Shown here one piece after another: positions 26,240 through 42,300 of a DNA stretch of 64,000 nt (the first letter of the stretch is position 1; each line of letters begins with the position of its first letter). A program made the translations under genes and the position numbers. The notes beneath the pieces are model-generated. The model saw nothing but the letters and a program-made list of their open reading frames with translations, did not search any database and was not told the DNA's origin. The stretch comes from Stercorarius parasiticus (taxonomy: Eukaryota; Chordata; Aves; Charadriiformes; Stercorariidae): positions 124,186-188,185 of the forward strand of contig VWZL01000328.1 in NCBI GenBank assembly GCA_013396915.1. Reading direction: 5' to 3'.

Positions 26240-27440
26240 GATAGGAGTGACCACTGTCTCCAGCAGCTCCAGCCCAGCTGCTGGAGCCCAGTCTGGTGCC
26301 CCAGAGACCCAGGGTCTCGGATGGATATACCTGCTGCTTTCATGTCCCAGAGACACATACACATGCTCAGAGGACACGGACGTGTCCAGCTACAAAGGCT
26401 GCCATTGCCACAGCCTTCAACAACACCCACGTACAGGACTCACATAAGATACAAGTACAGATAGCCCCTGGCAGAGACAGAAGGTCACTAGTGCAGGCAC
26501 GCACATGACTCTCTCTAGGTTCACAAGGACACACACATTTGTGCATCCCCCAAGCACAGTCACGGCTCCTCTGCCCGCCTGGCACCCCTGCCCAGATCCC
26601 AGGCACCCACGGGTCCCCTGCTCACCAGCTAGCCTGAGGTTTGGTAGTGAACACCCGTACCCCTCACACACACATGGTTTGGGGAAGATACAGACATTTG
26701 CCCCCAGCCGCCAGCACACCAACTCAGTCAGACAAGCATGCCTGTCAGCCCCATACACAACCGGCCCCTTTTATACCCCTTTCTGTCCACTCCTCCTTTG
26801 TTCCTCCCCATCCCCTCGCCTGCACATCCCTCATCCTTTCGCACAGGCCCACGGACGCCCCCAACACCCTGGACCCTCAGATTTACATCTCCACCAGCTG
26901 CAAAGTCACAGTTTACCTGCAGTTTCTTGATAGCCCATCAATTAGAGTGACTGACAAGGCTTTTTTCTTGGTTTTGTGTGTTATGTTTGACGGGTTTGTG
27001 TCCCTATATTTTGTTTATGACTTCCCCCTTTCCCTGACCATCCCATTTGACAAGGTCCTCAACCAGATTGTGGCTGACCAGCTTTGGCCCTTGCTACTGT
27101 CTCCCTTATCATGTGTTAGTCAGGTTTGTGTCTCTGTACATGTTGTTTAGGGCCTCCTCCTTTTCTTATTAAACCCCTCTGCACTGAAAAGGTCCCTCAG
27201 CAGACACCCTAAATGGGACAGACACTGTCTCCTTCCTCGCACCCTTACACTATACCCGTTCATCTGAGTATCGCACTGACGTATTTCTTCTGGTGCTTCG
27301 TTCACTATTACTCAGTGTTGGTATGCCTGCCGAGCTTTTACTTAGGTACAAAATTACTGACTCCAGAAGCACTTTACTTGAGTACTTGCACATTTGGTTC
27401 TCTAATGTCTAATTCAGAGACTTGTGGTCCCCTTTAGTAA
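26240..27440 (-). mobile_element. GC-rich LTR-like block (minus orientation, tentative)
   Basis: An abrupt GC-rich island lies in AT-rich intron. On the minus strand a strong TATA box (GGGGTATAAAAGGGG, about 26765-26779) lies between an upstream region with duplicated segments and a downstream GC-rich leader. The upstream duplication is ACACAAACC-T/C-G containing words around 27005 and 27125 (on the plus strand GGTTTGTGTC twice, each followed by TGT-rich sequence). This layout resembles retroviral U3-TATA-R. Many open frames here are only a by-product of the composition. Ends and family are not resolved, and I cannot exclude a unique regulatory island. Confidence 0.4.
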
Positions 27441-28789
27441 ATCAGACTTTTGGTTTCCTGAAGTCTAAGTTAGTGAAGGTCAAATGTCTTTCCACTTCCT
27501 TAATCTCTGAAACGATGACATCTAGTGGTGGATGCTTTTCATTTCGGGTACATAACGTCCTTGGAAGTCTACATTTATTCCATCCTCACTGACATTATTT
27601 AAAATTTGATATTCTATGGCTAGATTAGTCCTTATGTACTAAGGTTATTTTGAAATTAAATCATCATTCTTTGCTTTTTGGCTGACAGTTCTTTGAAATA
27701 CACTGGGACATCAAGCAGTAATAAAAAAAACCTCTTCAGCCAGGAGAACACCTGTCAAAATGTGAAGCCTTGAGTACTCGTGGAATGAAATGAGGAAAAA
27801 ATCAAAATCACTACTTCATGCTCCAATGAAAAAAAAGCACTTACAAGAGGCTGGGATGTTGCTTGTCAAAAACAGATTGGTAAAGTATGAATCAAATGTT
27901 GAATGCTCAGGACTTGAGTTATGCTTGTGATGCACTACTGAAAGATATTTGGAAAAGCAGCCATGGGAAAACTGTATGATATTTTTAATAACTTCGAGCA
28001 ATTTCTGCAGCGCTGTTTGCAGTGGTTGCGATTAGATGTGAAAGGATGAAACAACACAGGTGCATGGGAAGGTCATGGTTCCTTTCTTAACTGAAAGGGT
28101 CTGGACAATGGAGATGAGAGAGAGTTGATCCCACATGGGAAAGTTATAGATGCTGATTATAGAGATATGCTATAACTGGGGAAGGGTGAGAAACAGAGTA
28201 CTTGATAGGCCTATTTTGAAGCATTTGGTGCTGGAAGGGGAGGACATGTGCCTCTTGAGGAAGCACTGTAACGAATGGACGCCTGTAAAGGGACATGGCT
28301 ATGTAACATGGGCCTGGAGACACACTGTATGTGGAGCTCTTGCAGGCCCAGCAGGGCACCAAGGCAACAGCATTTGGTAGCCCTGTTATGTCTGTTAACT
28401 CGCTGTCTGTGCCTCCTCTGTATGCAGGCGGGGAAGGTCCAGCCTGCCATCCCCAGCCTGCAGTTAAACCGTGGAGTCCGGGTGGCTGCTGTCAGCAGGT
28501 GGCCAGGCAGCGCTTGCCCCTCTGTGGGACCAGGGGAAGGAAGCCTCAACGATAGGCCTTAACATGGCTGCAAAGCGAGGTGCCCAACGCCCTCCCAGAA
28601 GCAGCTTCAGTTTCCATGTAACATACCCCACAATCAAAATGCCCATCTCCCAGCACCACATGGCCACCTCTCCAAAGGTGAGGGCTGCGTATGAAGATTC
28701 GTTTACAGTTCCTTTAAGTAGCTCATTAAGTGAACAGCAGATGCTGCAACAGTTGGAAGGGGGGAGCCGTGGGGAGCCGGGCAGCTGGT
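27441..28789. other. Intronic, GC content rising toward the CpG island
   Basis: AT-rich up to about 28.0 kb, then increasingly GC-rich. A 76-codon frame from an ATG at 28563 in good context (ACATGGC) has no motif I recognise. This may be the shore of the CpG island or part of an unrecognised repeat. Confidence 0.5.
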
Positions 28790-29400
28790 AGGGACGACCA
28801 TGGGTCCCGCTGGAGCACTGGCAGGCGGTGTAGAAGCAGGTCATGGAGATGCCAGGCAGCAGCCGATGCCTGGCATCCCTTGCCGGCCAGCGGGCTGGGC
28901 TGCTCAGGGGGCTTCTTCCACCCTCCCCCCCAGCGCGGCGGTCCGAGGAGGCTGGGGAGGGAGGTGGCGAGACGCTCCTGGGGACAGGTCAGGGGCTGGC
29001 GAGAGGAGCTCGACGCCCGAGGAGAGGGGTGCCCCATTCAACTGGGAGGCCGCAAGGGAGGTTAAGGGTCCCATCCCTGGCGGGAGAGGGCTGGGGTGGG
29101 CCCCCGGGAGCGGGGGGCGAGCGGCGGTTAACGGCAGAGCCGGGGGCGAGATGGCGGCCGGGCCCGGCTGCGGAGACGGGACTCCGCGCCACAGCACGGC
29201 GCCGCCCTGACAATACCCGGCGGCGGGGACGCCTGAGCGCAGGGAGCGCCAAGCACCGGCTCGGAGAGGGAGGGGAAGGGGGTTAAGATAAAACTTTTGG
29301 ACTGCAAGGAGACGCAGCAGCCGAGAGGAGCTACCCGTCCGTGGTGAGGAGGGTAGAAGTGGGAGAGGGTTCGAAGTGGGCTGCTGACAGCGCCTGTGGA
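28790..29400 (+). promoter_or_regulatory. CpG island, candidate promoter of the MSH5 retrogene
   Basis: In an AT-rich surrounding this block is strongly GC-rich, with dense CpG. The highest density is 29100-29280 (many GCGG, CCGG and CGCC words). It contains a YY1-like site GAGATGGCGGC (29149-29159), a MYB-type TAACGG (29129-29134) and a canonical G-quadruplex (29082-29100). There is no TATA box, which fits a CpG-island promoter. It lies about 1 kb upstream of the MSH5 ATG on the same strand. A donor-like CCGTG/GTGAGG at 29343/29344 could end a non-coding first exon. It might also serve antisense or AKAP7-sense transcripts; direction is inferred from position only. Confidence 0.65.
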
Positions 29401-30324
29401 TTCTGTAGGGGAAACTGGTATGGTTGATCCCTGCAGCAGGACCGTATGTACTTGTGTAGAAACCAGTACTATGTGATGGTGCTGCATAAATACCAGGGTA
29501 GGACCCTGAAATGATTAGTGATTTATGTGGCTGTGTTGTTGTGAGAAGCTGTGGTCAGTGCACGTGGGTGTCCTGTACCCCTGAGGGGAGGATGATTTTG
29601 TACGTGTATACATATAGGTACATTACTGTATTTATGGGTATTTGGGCATGATGATTAGGGGATTGGAACACCTCTCTTATGAAGAAAGGCTGAAGGATTT
29701 GGGTCTCTTCAGGCTGGAAAAAAGATGGCTGAAGGCGGACCTTATCAACGCTTATGAACACTTAAAGGGTGGGTGTCAGGAGGACGGGGCCAGGCTCTTT
29801 TCAGTGGTGCCCAGTGATAGGACAACAGGTAACAGGCACAAACTTGAGCACAGGAAGTTCCACCTAAACATGAAGAAGAACTTCTTTACTTTGAAGGTGT
29901 CAGAGCACTGGAACAGGCTGCCCAGAGAGGTGGTGGAGTCTCCGTCTCTGGAGACATTCAAAACCCGCCTGGACACGTTCCTGTGCAACCTGCTCTAGGT
30001 GACCCTGCTCTGGCAGGGGGGTTGGACTAGATGATCTCCAGAGGTCCCTTCCAACCCCTACCATTCTGTGATTCTGTGATAAAGGATACAGAGAAAAACT
30101 AGAACTATTCCAACATTGCTGGTCGTTAGCTCAGTTACACCTTGCTTGGAAGCATGATGGCAGCTGTAGTTATTGGCTGCATCTTGAACAGCTATCTTTA
30201 ATTCCTGGTAGCATCTTAATTTCTCAAGTACTGGAAGAGCGAGTGTGAACCTGCTGTTGTCAATTACAGTTACTTATCACAACTTTTTGGATGAGTTTAT
30301 GAGAATAAAAATATCTTTCTCCAG
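29344..30324 (+). other. Candidate 5' UTR intron of the MSH5 retrogene
   Basis: The proposed intron runs from donor GTGAGG (29344) to an acceptor ending TTTCTCCAG at 30324, just before CAGAATGAG with the MSH5 start codon. The acceptor is a tandem NAGNAG (CCAGCAG), so 3-base variants are expected. A 430-bp CR1 copy lies inside. Retrogenes often gain such 5' introns and distant promoters. Only the site sequences and their placement support this; no transcript was available. Confidence 0.45.
29654..30080 (+). mobile_element. CR1 LINE copy upstream of MSH5
   Basis: This 430-bp CR1 3' fragment covers the ORF2 end ([20 protein letters not shown] ... [17 protein letters not shown]) and the 3' UTR (GTTGGACTAGATGATCTCC, GGTCCCTTCCAACCCC), ending in ATTCTGTGATTCTGTGAT. 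Its reading frame is open for 118 codons to the TAG at the normal ORF2 end. It lies between the CpG island and the MSH5 ATG, inside the candidate 5' UTR intron. Its 3' tail ends about 250 bp before the start codon. Confidence 0.92.
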
Positions 30325-30328
30325 CAGA

Positions 30329-32764
30329 ATGAGTACCACATCAGCCACGAGTTGTGCCTTGCCACCACCGCTTGGGCCTGAACAAGAGGACCAAGAGCGC
30401 TCCGAGACACATATGTCTGTTTTATGGTATGCAGGGCAGCTAGCAATTACTTACTATGATACAGAAGACTGCTCAGTCTACTTCATGCCTGACATACCTG
30501 ATAATGAAGACCTCAAGCTACTGCAAAAAGTGATTGGGGAAGTTAATCCTCAGTGCATAGTGACGAGTGCAAAACAGGACCAGAATATTGCCAAATTCCT
30601 GACCAACCTAACAGCCGCTGATGGTGATAAAGATATAGGAAAACCAGAAATTGTCCTGTTTCCTAACATAGATTTTGGCCTAGAAGTCAGCAAGCAACGA
30701 ATCCTATCCAGGCAATTTCCATTTATCCCATCTCATATGACTGCAACAGAGAAAATTCTCTACTTGTCCTCAGTCATTCCTTTTGAGAGCCCACTCATGA
30801 TACGGGCCCTAGGTGGACTCCTTAAGTTTCTAGACAGGAGAAGGGTTGGAGTTGAGCTTGAAGAAAACACTGTTGCAGTTCCTATTTTGGCCTTTAAAAA
30901 GTTTGTGCTGTCAGATACTGTGCATATGGACCAGGACACTTACTGTGTCCTGCAGATATTTAAAAGTGATATCCATCCTTCTGTGTACAAGCTGTCGAGT
31001 GGATTAAAAGAAGGATTCAGTTTATATGGAATTTTAAACCGTTGCAGGTGCAAATGGGGAGAAAAACTGCTGAGGCTCTGGCTCACACGACCTACTCGGA
31101 ACTTGACAGAGCTGAACAAACGGCTAGATGTTATCCACTTCTTCCTGCTGGCTCAGAACCATGAAACAGTCCTCACTCTTCAAGGTTGCCTCAAGAATAT
31201 TAAAAATGTGCCTCTTATTCTAAAAAGAATGACTCTTTCCCACACAAAAGTTAGTGACTGGCAAGCACTCTATAAAACAGTGTACAGTGCCGTGTGCCTT
31301 AGAGACACATGTCGCTCTCTGCCCAACACTATTGAACTCTTTCAGACTATTTCACGTGTCTTCACCGATGATCTGCACTACATTGCTAGTCTTATCAGCA
31401 AAGTGGTGGACTTTGAAGGCAGCATCTCAGAGAACCGCTTCACTGTGAGACCCAATGTGGACCCCACCATTGATGAGAAGAAACGAAAGCTGATGGGACT
31501 GTCAGACTTCCTTACAGAAGTGGCACGAAAAGAACTGGAGACCCTGGAGAATCATATTCCCTCCTGTTCTGTAATCTACATTCCTTTGATTGGGTTCCTT
31601 CTCTCCATTCCACGGCTACCAACAATGGTGGATAAGAGTGACTTTGAAATCGAAGGCTTGGATTTCATGTTCTTGTCAGAGGATAAACTGCATTACAGAA
31701 GTGCTAGGACTAAGGAGCTAGACAGCCTGCTGGGTGACTTGCACTGTGAGATCAGAGACCAGGAAACACTTATTATGCATCAGCTGCAGACAAAGATCTT
31801 GGAGAAGTCTGAAGTGCTTAACAGTGTGATTGAGTATACTGCACACCTAGATGTACTACTAGCTTTGGCAGTGATGGCCCGGGAGAATGCTTACTGCCGG
31901 CCACGCTTTACTCACCGCCATGGCTTCCACATCAAGGATGGAAGACATCCACTCATGGAACTATGCGCAAAGACTTTTGTGGCCAATCCTGTGAACAGTG
32001 GCGAGGCTACCAGACGAATAAAGATCATCACAGGGCCCAACTCATCTGGAAAGAGTGTCTACTTAAAGCAAGTAGGTCTTATAGTATTCATGGCTCTAAT
32101 CGGCAGTTATGTCCCTGCAGCAGAGGCAGAGATTGGAGTAGTTGATGGGATTTACACAAGAATCCACAGTAGGGAATCAGTTTCTGTAGGGCTCTCTACT
32201 TTCATGATTGATCTTAACCAGGTTGCCAAGGCAGTAAACAATGCCACAGAGAGGTCCTTGGTACTTATTGATGAGTTTGGTAAAGGGACCAACACAATGG
32301 ATGGCCTGTCCCTTCTGGCTGCTGTCCTGAGGTACTGGATCAGTCAAGGCACCCAGTGTCCGCAGGTCTTTGTCTCCACTAATTTTCACAGTTTAATGCA
32401 GCTAGAGCTCCTGCCTGACACACCTCTTCTGGAGTACCTGACCATGGAAACCCACCAAGATGGAGATGAGTTGATATTTTTCTATCAGATCAAACAGGGC
32501 ATGTCCACTGTTAGTCATGCTGCCAACATCGCTGCATTAGCGGGAATGCCAGCCAAAATTATTGAAAGAGGAGTGGAAGTCTCAGAACTGATTCGCAATG
32601 GAAGAGCTATCAAACGCATTGATCATCCTTCAAAAGGAGATCGGATGGAAAAATGCAAGTCTGTTGTGGAAAAGTTTCTTCGCCTAGACCTTGATGATCC
32701 CCAGGTGGACTTAGAAGAGTTCATGCGTAAAGAGGTGCTGCCTTCTGCAGCCTCAGTCCTGTAA
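30329..32764 (+). CDS. MSH5: MSH5 retrogene: MutS protein homologue 5, intronless
   Basis: An 811-codon frame encodes a full MSH5. With MSH4 this protein forms MutS-gamma, a clamp that stabilises meiotic recombination intermediates and promotes crossovers. Unlike repair MutS proteins it lacks the mismatch-binding domain I. Seen in the translation: a connector-like region (about residues 30-170), the core/lever region (about 190-520, with [11 protein letters not shown] and [18 protein letters not shown]) and the ATPase. The ATPase has Walker A GPNSSGKS at 569-576, STFMIDLNQ at 623-631, Walker B LVLIDE at 644-649 followed by FGKGTNT, and VSTNFHSL. The C-terminal dimerisation part includes [13 protein letters not shown]. 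Human MSH5 has 834 residues; the difference is mainly a shorter N-terminus. The ATG at 30329 is chosen because a splice acceptor (CTTTCTCCAG) ends 5 bases upstream and the in-frame extension from 30245 has no MSH5 similarity. No introns, frameshifts or stops are seen, although mammalian MSH5 has about 25 exons. It therefore looks like an mRNA-derived copy kept by selection. Confidence 0.95.
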   Translation: MSTTSATSCALPPPLGPEQEDQERSETHMSVLWYAGQLAITYYDTEDCSVYFMPDIPDNEDLKLLQKVIGEVNPQCIVTSAKQDQNIAKFLTNLTAADGDKDIGKPEIVLFPNIDFGLEVSKQRILSRQFPFIPSHMTATEKILYLSSVIPFESPLMIRALGGLLKFLDRRRVGVELEENTVAVPILAFKKFVLSDTVHMDQDTYCVLQIFKSDIHPSVYKLSSGLKEGFSLYGILNRCRCKWGEKLLRLWLTRPTRNLTELNKRLDVIHFFLLAQNHETVLTLQGCLKNIKNVPLILKRMTLSHTKVSDWQALYKTVYSAVCLRDTCRSLPNTIELFQTISRVFTDDLHYIASLISKVVDFEGSISENRFTVRPNVDPTIDEKKRKLMGLSDFLTEVARKELETLENHIPSCSVIYIPLIGFLLSIPRLPTMVDKSDFEIEGLDFMFLSEDKLHYRSARTKELDSLLGDLHCEIRDQETLIMHQLQTKILEKSEVLNSVIEYTAHLDVLLALAVMARENAYCRPRFTHRHGFHIKDGRHPLMELCAKTFVANPVNSGEATRRIKIITGPNSSGKSVYLKQVGLIVFMALIGSYVPAAEAEIGVVDGIYTRIHSRESVSVGLSTFMIDLNQVAKAVNNATERSLVLIDEFGKGTNTMDGLSLLAAVLRYWISQGTQCPQVFVSTNFHSLMQLELLPDTPLLEYLTMETHQDGDELIFFYQIKQGMSTVSHAANIAALAGMPAKIIERGVEVSELIRNGRAIKRIDHPSKGDRMEKCKSVVEKFLRLDLDDPQVDLEEFMRKEVLPSAASVL

Positions 32765-33490
32765 TAGGGGTATGTGTAAAAGCATGGATTACATCGTATC
32801 TACCATGTTCAACAGGAGAGTTTGGTAATTTAAAGAATGGTCACTTTGACTAATACCTCGCACTACATTTAGCTTGTAACAAACTGTCTATGGTGTATGT
32901 CCTCCTTCTTCTTTAAAACAGGTACCGTAGTTACATATCTCTGCAACATGGTGTATGATACGAAAGCAGGAAGACTGAAAGAAGAGAATTCAAGAACCTC
33001 TTCCCACTGTTGGGTCACCCAGTTTGTGCATTTTCTGCCCCTGTTGTTAGATCTTCCTATTAAAAAAATACTGTAGAAAAATCACAAAATGTGTCTGCTG
33101 GTCTCGTAAGACTGGGAAAGCAAAGTGTTATTTTATATTGTGCCAGAGTGATCATTTCAGCTGTTGAAGGATCAGCATCAAAATTCCAAATAGGTATGTG
33201 CCTGAGACTCCCATACCAGCAAGTAGCAATTGTCACACTACAAACCAGTGGCATAGAGGCTAAGTGGAAACACAGAGGGATTTAATGAGCTCTGTGCCTT
33301 TTCTTATACCAGCATTTCTGTCCAAAATGCCAGAGATCCCAGGAGTTATTATATAAAGAATGCTGGACGTCAGAATCAGCAGGGACTGATAAAAAGTGGA
33401 AGTGCTTTGGTTTTACCGAGAATCACTCTCTTCTCATAAGGTCCTATATGAAACAACTATGCATCTATGCCATATGGTTATAAATAAAAG
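32765..33490 (+). other. MSH5 retrogene 3' UTR with candidate poly(A) signals
   Basis: After the TAA stop there are about 300 bp of non-repetitive, moderately AT-rich sequence up to ATTAAA (33059-33064), which runs into a short A-rich stretch. A second signal, AATAAA, lies at 33483-33488. The A stretch after ATTAAA may be the eroded end of the original retroposed poly(A) tail or a working signal. No long A tail and no clear target-site duplication remain, which fits an old insertion. Confidence 0.4.
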
Positions 33491-38976
<5,486 letters not shown>

Positions 38977-39220
38977 CCAGAATGGTTGAGGTGGAAAGGG
39001 ACCTCCAAAGGCCATCTGGCCAAACCCTCTTGCTCAAGCTAGGTCACCTAAAGTTGGTTATCTAGGACTATGTCTGGATGAGTTTGGCATATTTCCAAGA
39101 ATGGAGACCCCACAACCTCCCTGGGCAGCCTGCGCCAACGCTTGGTCACTCTCACAGTAAAAAAGTGTTTCTTGATCTTCAGAGTGACTCTCCTGTGTTT
39201 CAGCTTGTGCTCATTCTCTC
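38977..39220 (-). mobile_element. CR1 LINE, 3' fragment, antisense
   Basis: Read on the plus strand it begins AGAATGGTTGAGGTGGAAAG and continues with GGACCTCCAAAGGCCATCTGG, then CCACAACCTCCCTGGGCAGCC and GTTTCTTGATCTTCAGA. These are the reverse complements of the CR1 3' UTR and ORF2 end. It is about 245 bp, diverged, with no open frame. It is in the same orientation as AKAP7, unlike most CR1 copies here. Confidence 0.88.
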
Positions 39221-39235
39221 TCTCCCCCTCGCTTC

Positions 39236-39345
39236 ATGTATGTACATATGTATATACAAGTGTAACTGCTATACAGATCTATAGATCTATGTATCTAGAG
39301 CTATAGACCTACTATATATCTGTAGCTACATATCTATACACAAGT
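39236..39345. repeat. Degenerate TA/CTAT-rich simple repeat
   Basis: The stretch contains TGTATGTACATATGTATATAC and repeated ATCTATAGATCTATG-like words, including overlapping AGATCT palindromes. It directly follows the antisense CR1 fragment and may have grown from A-rich or tail-like sequence. Confidence 0.75.
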
Positions 39346-42300
39346 ACAGCTTACCTACTTCTACTATTTTAAATTCTGCCTGCAGGAAATGTTTCTAAAT
39401 TTACACTGAATCCCCACTAAGCTATTGTGCAGCTGTGCACACAAATGCCGCTGAACAACAGATTAACATATCAAAACCGAAGACTACAAATAGATGTTTG
39501 CTGCTTCTTCAAACTGAGATACAGAAGTTCAAATTAAGTCTTTTAGTTATGGTGTGCATGTATTTCCATGCATCCAATGGCCAGCTTATTTTCTGATGTT
39601 AGTAAGCTAATTTATTTAAAACTGAAATTATCTGTAACAAAGCCATTTTCTGGTTCCTTTGTTTGGTTCTCTGAACTGCATCATTTGGGCACTCATTGAC
39701 TTTGATGTTCCAGAAAAGGATTAGTATTATCAAAACTAGGTTTATGCTACTCTGTGATATTCTGACTCAGTCTTGGGGATTGTAATCTTTTTTCTCCCCT
39801 AAAACCTCAAATTTTTTCTGCCATCACATCTTATGCCAATCAGCGTCTTACCTCCCAGTCTGCAATTACGATATGTGCTGGTGAAGATCTGCACCTCTGA
39901 GGGTGTGTCCCCACCTCCAGTGAGAGCGTAGCGTTGGACCAGTGGTTTGCCAACATGCATCTGATCACAGAATTTTAACGGGGTAGACTGATCACTATAA
40001 ATGTTACAGTGGGACGGTACGTCTAAACAGCAACCACGTGGCTTACAGGTGTTCATTTTGTGCTAAATAGCTTTGTTTGATTTCTGCTTCTATTTATCTT
40101 TCTAAAGTCATCTTACTTCATAGCTGGCAATTCTACTCAAGAAAAAACATAACGAAAAACTGCATCAGAGGAAAGAAAGCGTAACCTCAGAGAGAGACTG
40201 CAGTTTTAAAGTTAATAGATTTAGGGGGGCGGGGTAGGGTGTCCACACATATTCTCATGGTGATCTGACTTCTCACACAGCTTTGTCATGGCATAGATTT
40301 ATTAAACATCACAGGCTCAAGAGATTGGCCACACTTGCTGGTACTACAGATAGCCCCAGTTTTGCAGTTTTAACACTTGGGGAAAGTGTGACATTTTACT
40401 GGTTAAGGTGACTTACAAACATAATTAGCACAATGTTTCCTTCTTCAAAGATAACAAAAATAGAAACAAAACTGAGTAGATGGAAGGGGGGGAAAGAAAC
40501 AAAGGAAAATGTTTTCCTGAGAGCACAGGAAGGTTAAAAGATAATGTAATGCTATTAATATCCATGCAGCTCTTTGAAGAAGTGGCCACAAGAAGGGTTT
40601 TAAAAGAAATGGGGAAGGAAGCATGGATGCTGTGGGCAAGAGAAAGTTCCAGGCTTATGAGACAGCATGAAAGTGGATTTGAAGATGGAGCAAATACACG
40701 AAGGCTAAACATTATGATGGGGATTGCCTGAACTGAAAGAAATTAGATGCTGGTTACAAGAATCGTAGCCAGATAATTCCCATGGGTCTTAACAAATGAG
40801 GATCTGCCATCTTTCCCCCAGATATCAACATTATTAGCTAGACTGAAAGATCAAACAAGATCTGTGTTTTCCCTTATGATTCTCAGGCTGACCAATGTTT
40901 GCAGCCTCAAAGTATACCCTAGAAAAGTTAAGGCTATTTTTACATGCTCGATGACTTCCTGGAACAAATTTTTGGACAGCTTTCAGACCATCTTTCATGC
41001 AATTTGAAATACTCTGCAATACCATTTTGTACCTTATTTTTATAATGTCAAAATTACTGAATGTCATCTGCCTCTCTTACATTGGATGCAGCTGAATCCA
41101 TTAGACAACTGTTTCCCCATAATTAGACTTGAAATGTGATATGAAACTTACCCAGAACAGCTATATACTGGAAAGGCTCAAAAATTCAACAGCTAGATCA
41201 ATACAGAATGATTCATAGAAAAACTGCACATTGAGCCATATTCAGCAATACAAATAGCTATCATCTTTTCCAAAATTTCATTAGATGTGGAAAACTGCTA
41301 CATATGTACATTTTCAGCCAGTCTATCTATTTCTGCTTGTCTCTAAAACATGTTCCCTCAATTAAAAGGTTTGGAACTTAGAAACAGTATTCTGTCTGTT
41401 TATTGAAGCTAAAGACCAAGCTAAGCATAGATAACTTACAATTATAACTAGCATGTTGAGTCATGTTAAAATTTTTTAAGTCCTTAATTGTTTAAGAGTA
41501 TTCTATTGGGTATTGGTTAGCAGAAGTTTGGGTTTTACAAAGAAGATCCGGTTGTCCTTCCTTTCCTAATAGCACAGAGCATAATGCACTTGCAAAGTCT
41601 TACAAGAGCCAATTTCCAGGGACTCGAATGCCATCTATTAAAGAAGCTAATATTTATTACTCAACTATATGCCGCCAGAGGTGAGCACCATGAATTAAAA
41701 AAAATATTTTAGATATCATGTTATGCTTGGAGTATACAATCAAAGGATGCATCAAGCACCAAACTCTCTACCATCAAGACCATTATGAAGGATATTATCA
41801 GCCTGAGGAGAGTCCCTGGCTGCTGCCTGACAAAAACTACTGACTCCTGAACACCTCAGCAATCCCCAATCTCTGATGAAAAAGAAAAAAAAAAAAAAAA
41901 TGTTGGCTAACCCTGGTTTAGCCACTACTCAATTTCCCAACGGTTCTTCCACTGCTACTTGTTTATATATTACTTTGGCTTTCCTACAGTGAATTGTTGC
42001 TGTACCATGCCACTATCATTTATCAGTGAGCTATTTGGTTATTTCAAACACCTATCAGCAGTATGGGCGGGTTGTTCTGTTTCTCTCCATCACCATGCAT
42101 AAATATAGAAGCAAGATGTGCTCATTCATAAAGTAGGATCCAACGAGCAGCTGGACCATGCAATCCCCACTTTGTGCAGAGATGCCAATACGTAAGTTAA
42201 GCCTTACAAGACAAACAACGATAACGTGAAGGCTCAAAGTGCTGGACTGAAATAGAAACTCAGGAAGGACTTCATGATGAAACTTGGTTCTTTTACTGGC

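Noticed and set aside
26204..27150. Cluster of overlapping open frames on both strands
   Set aside because: The block is GC-rich and repeat-like, the frames overlap in all directions, and none has a domain, splice context or homology I recognise. They are composition artefacts.
28563..28791. Open frame of 76 codons from an ATG in good context
   Set aside because: It lies in the shore of a CpG island, where stops are rare. There is no motif, no partner exon and no family resemblance.
30245..30328. Upstream ATG as the MSH5 start
   Set aside because: The 28 residues resemble no MSH5 N-terminus, and a strong splice acceptor interrupts them. The downstream ATG gives a normal MSH5 length.
33055..33080. 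Target-site duplication around the MSH5 retrocopy
   Set aside because: No convincing direct repeat of 7 bp or more pairs this end with the region upstream of 30329. The 5' junction cannot be placed by eye.
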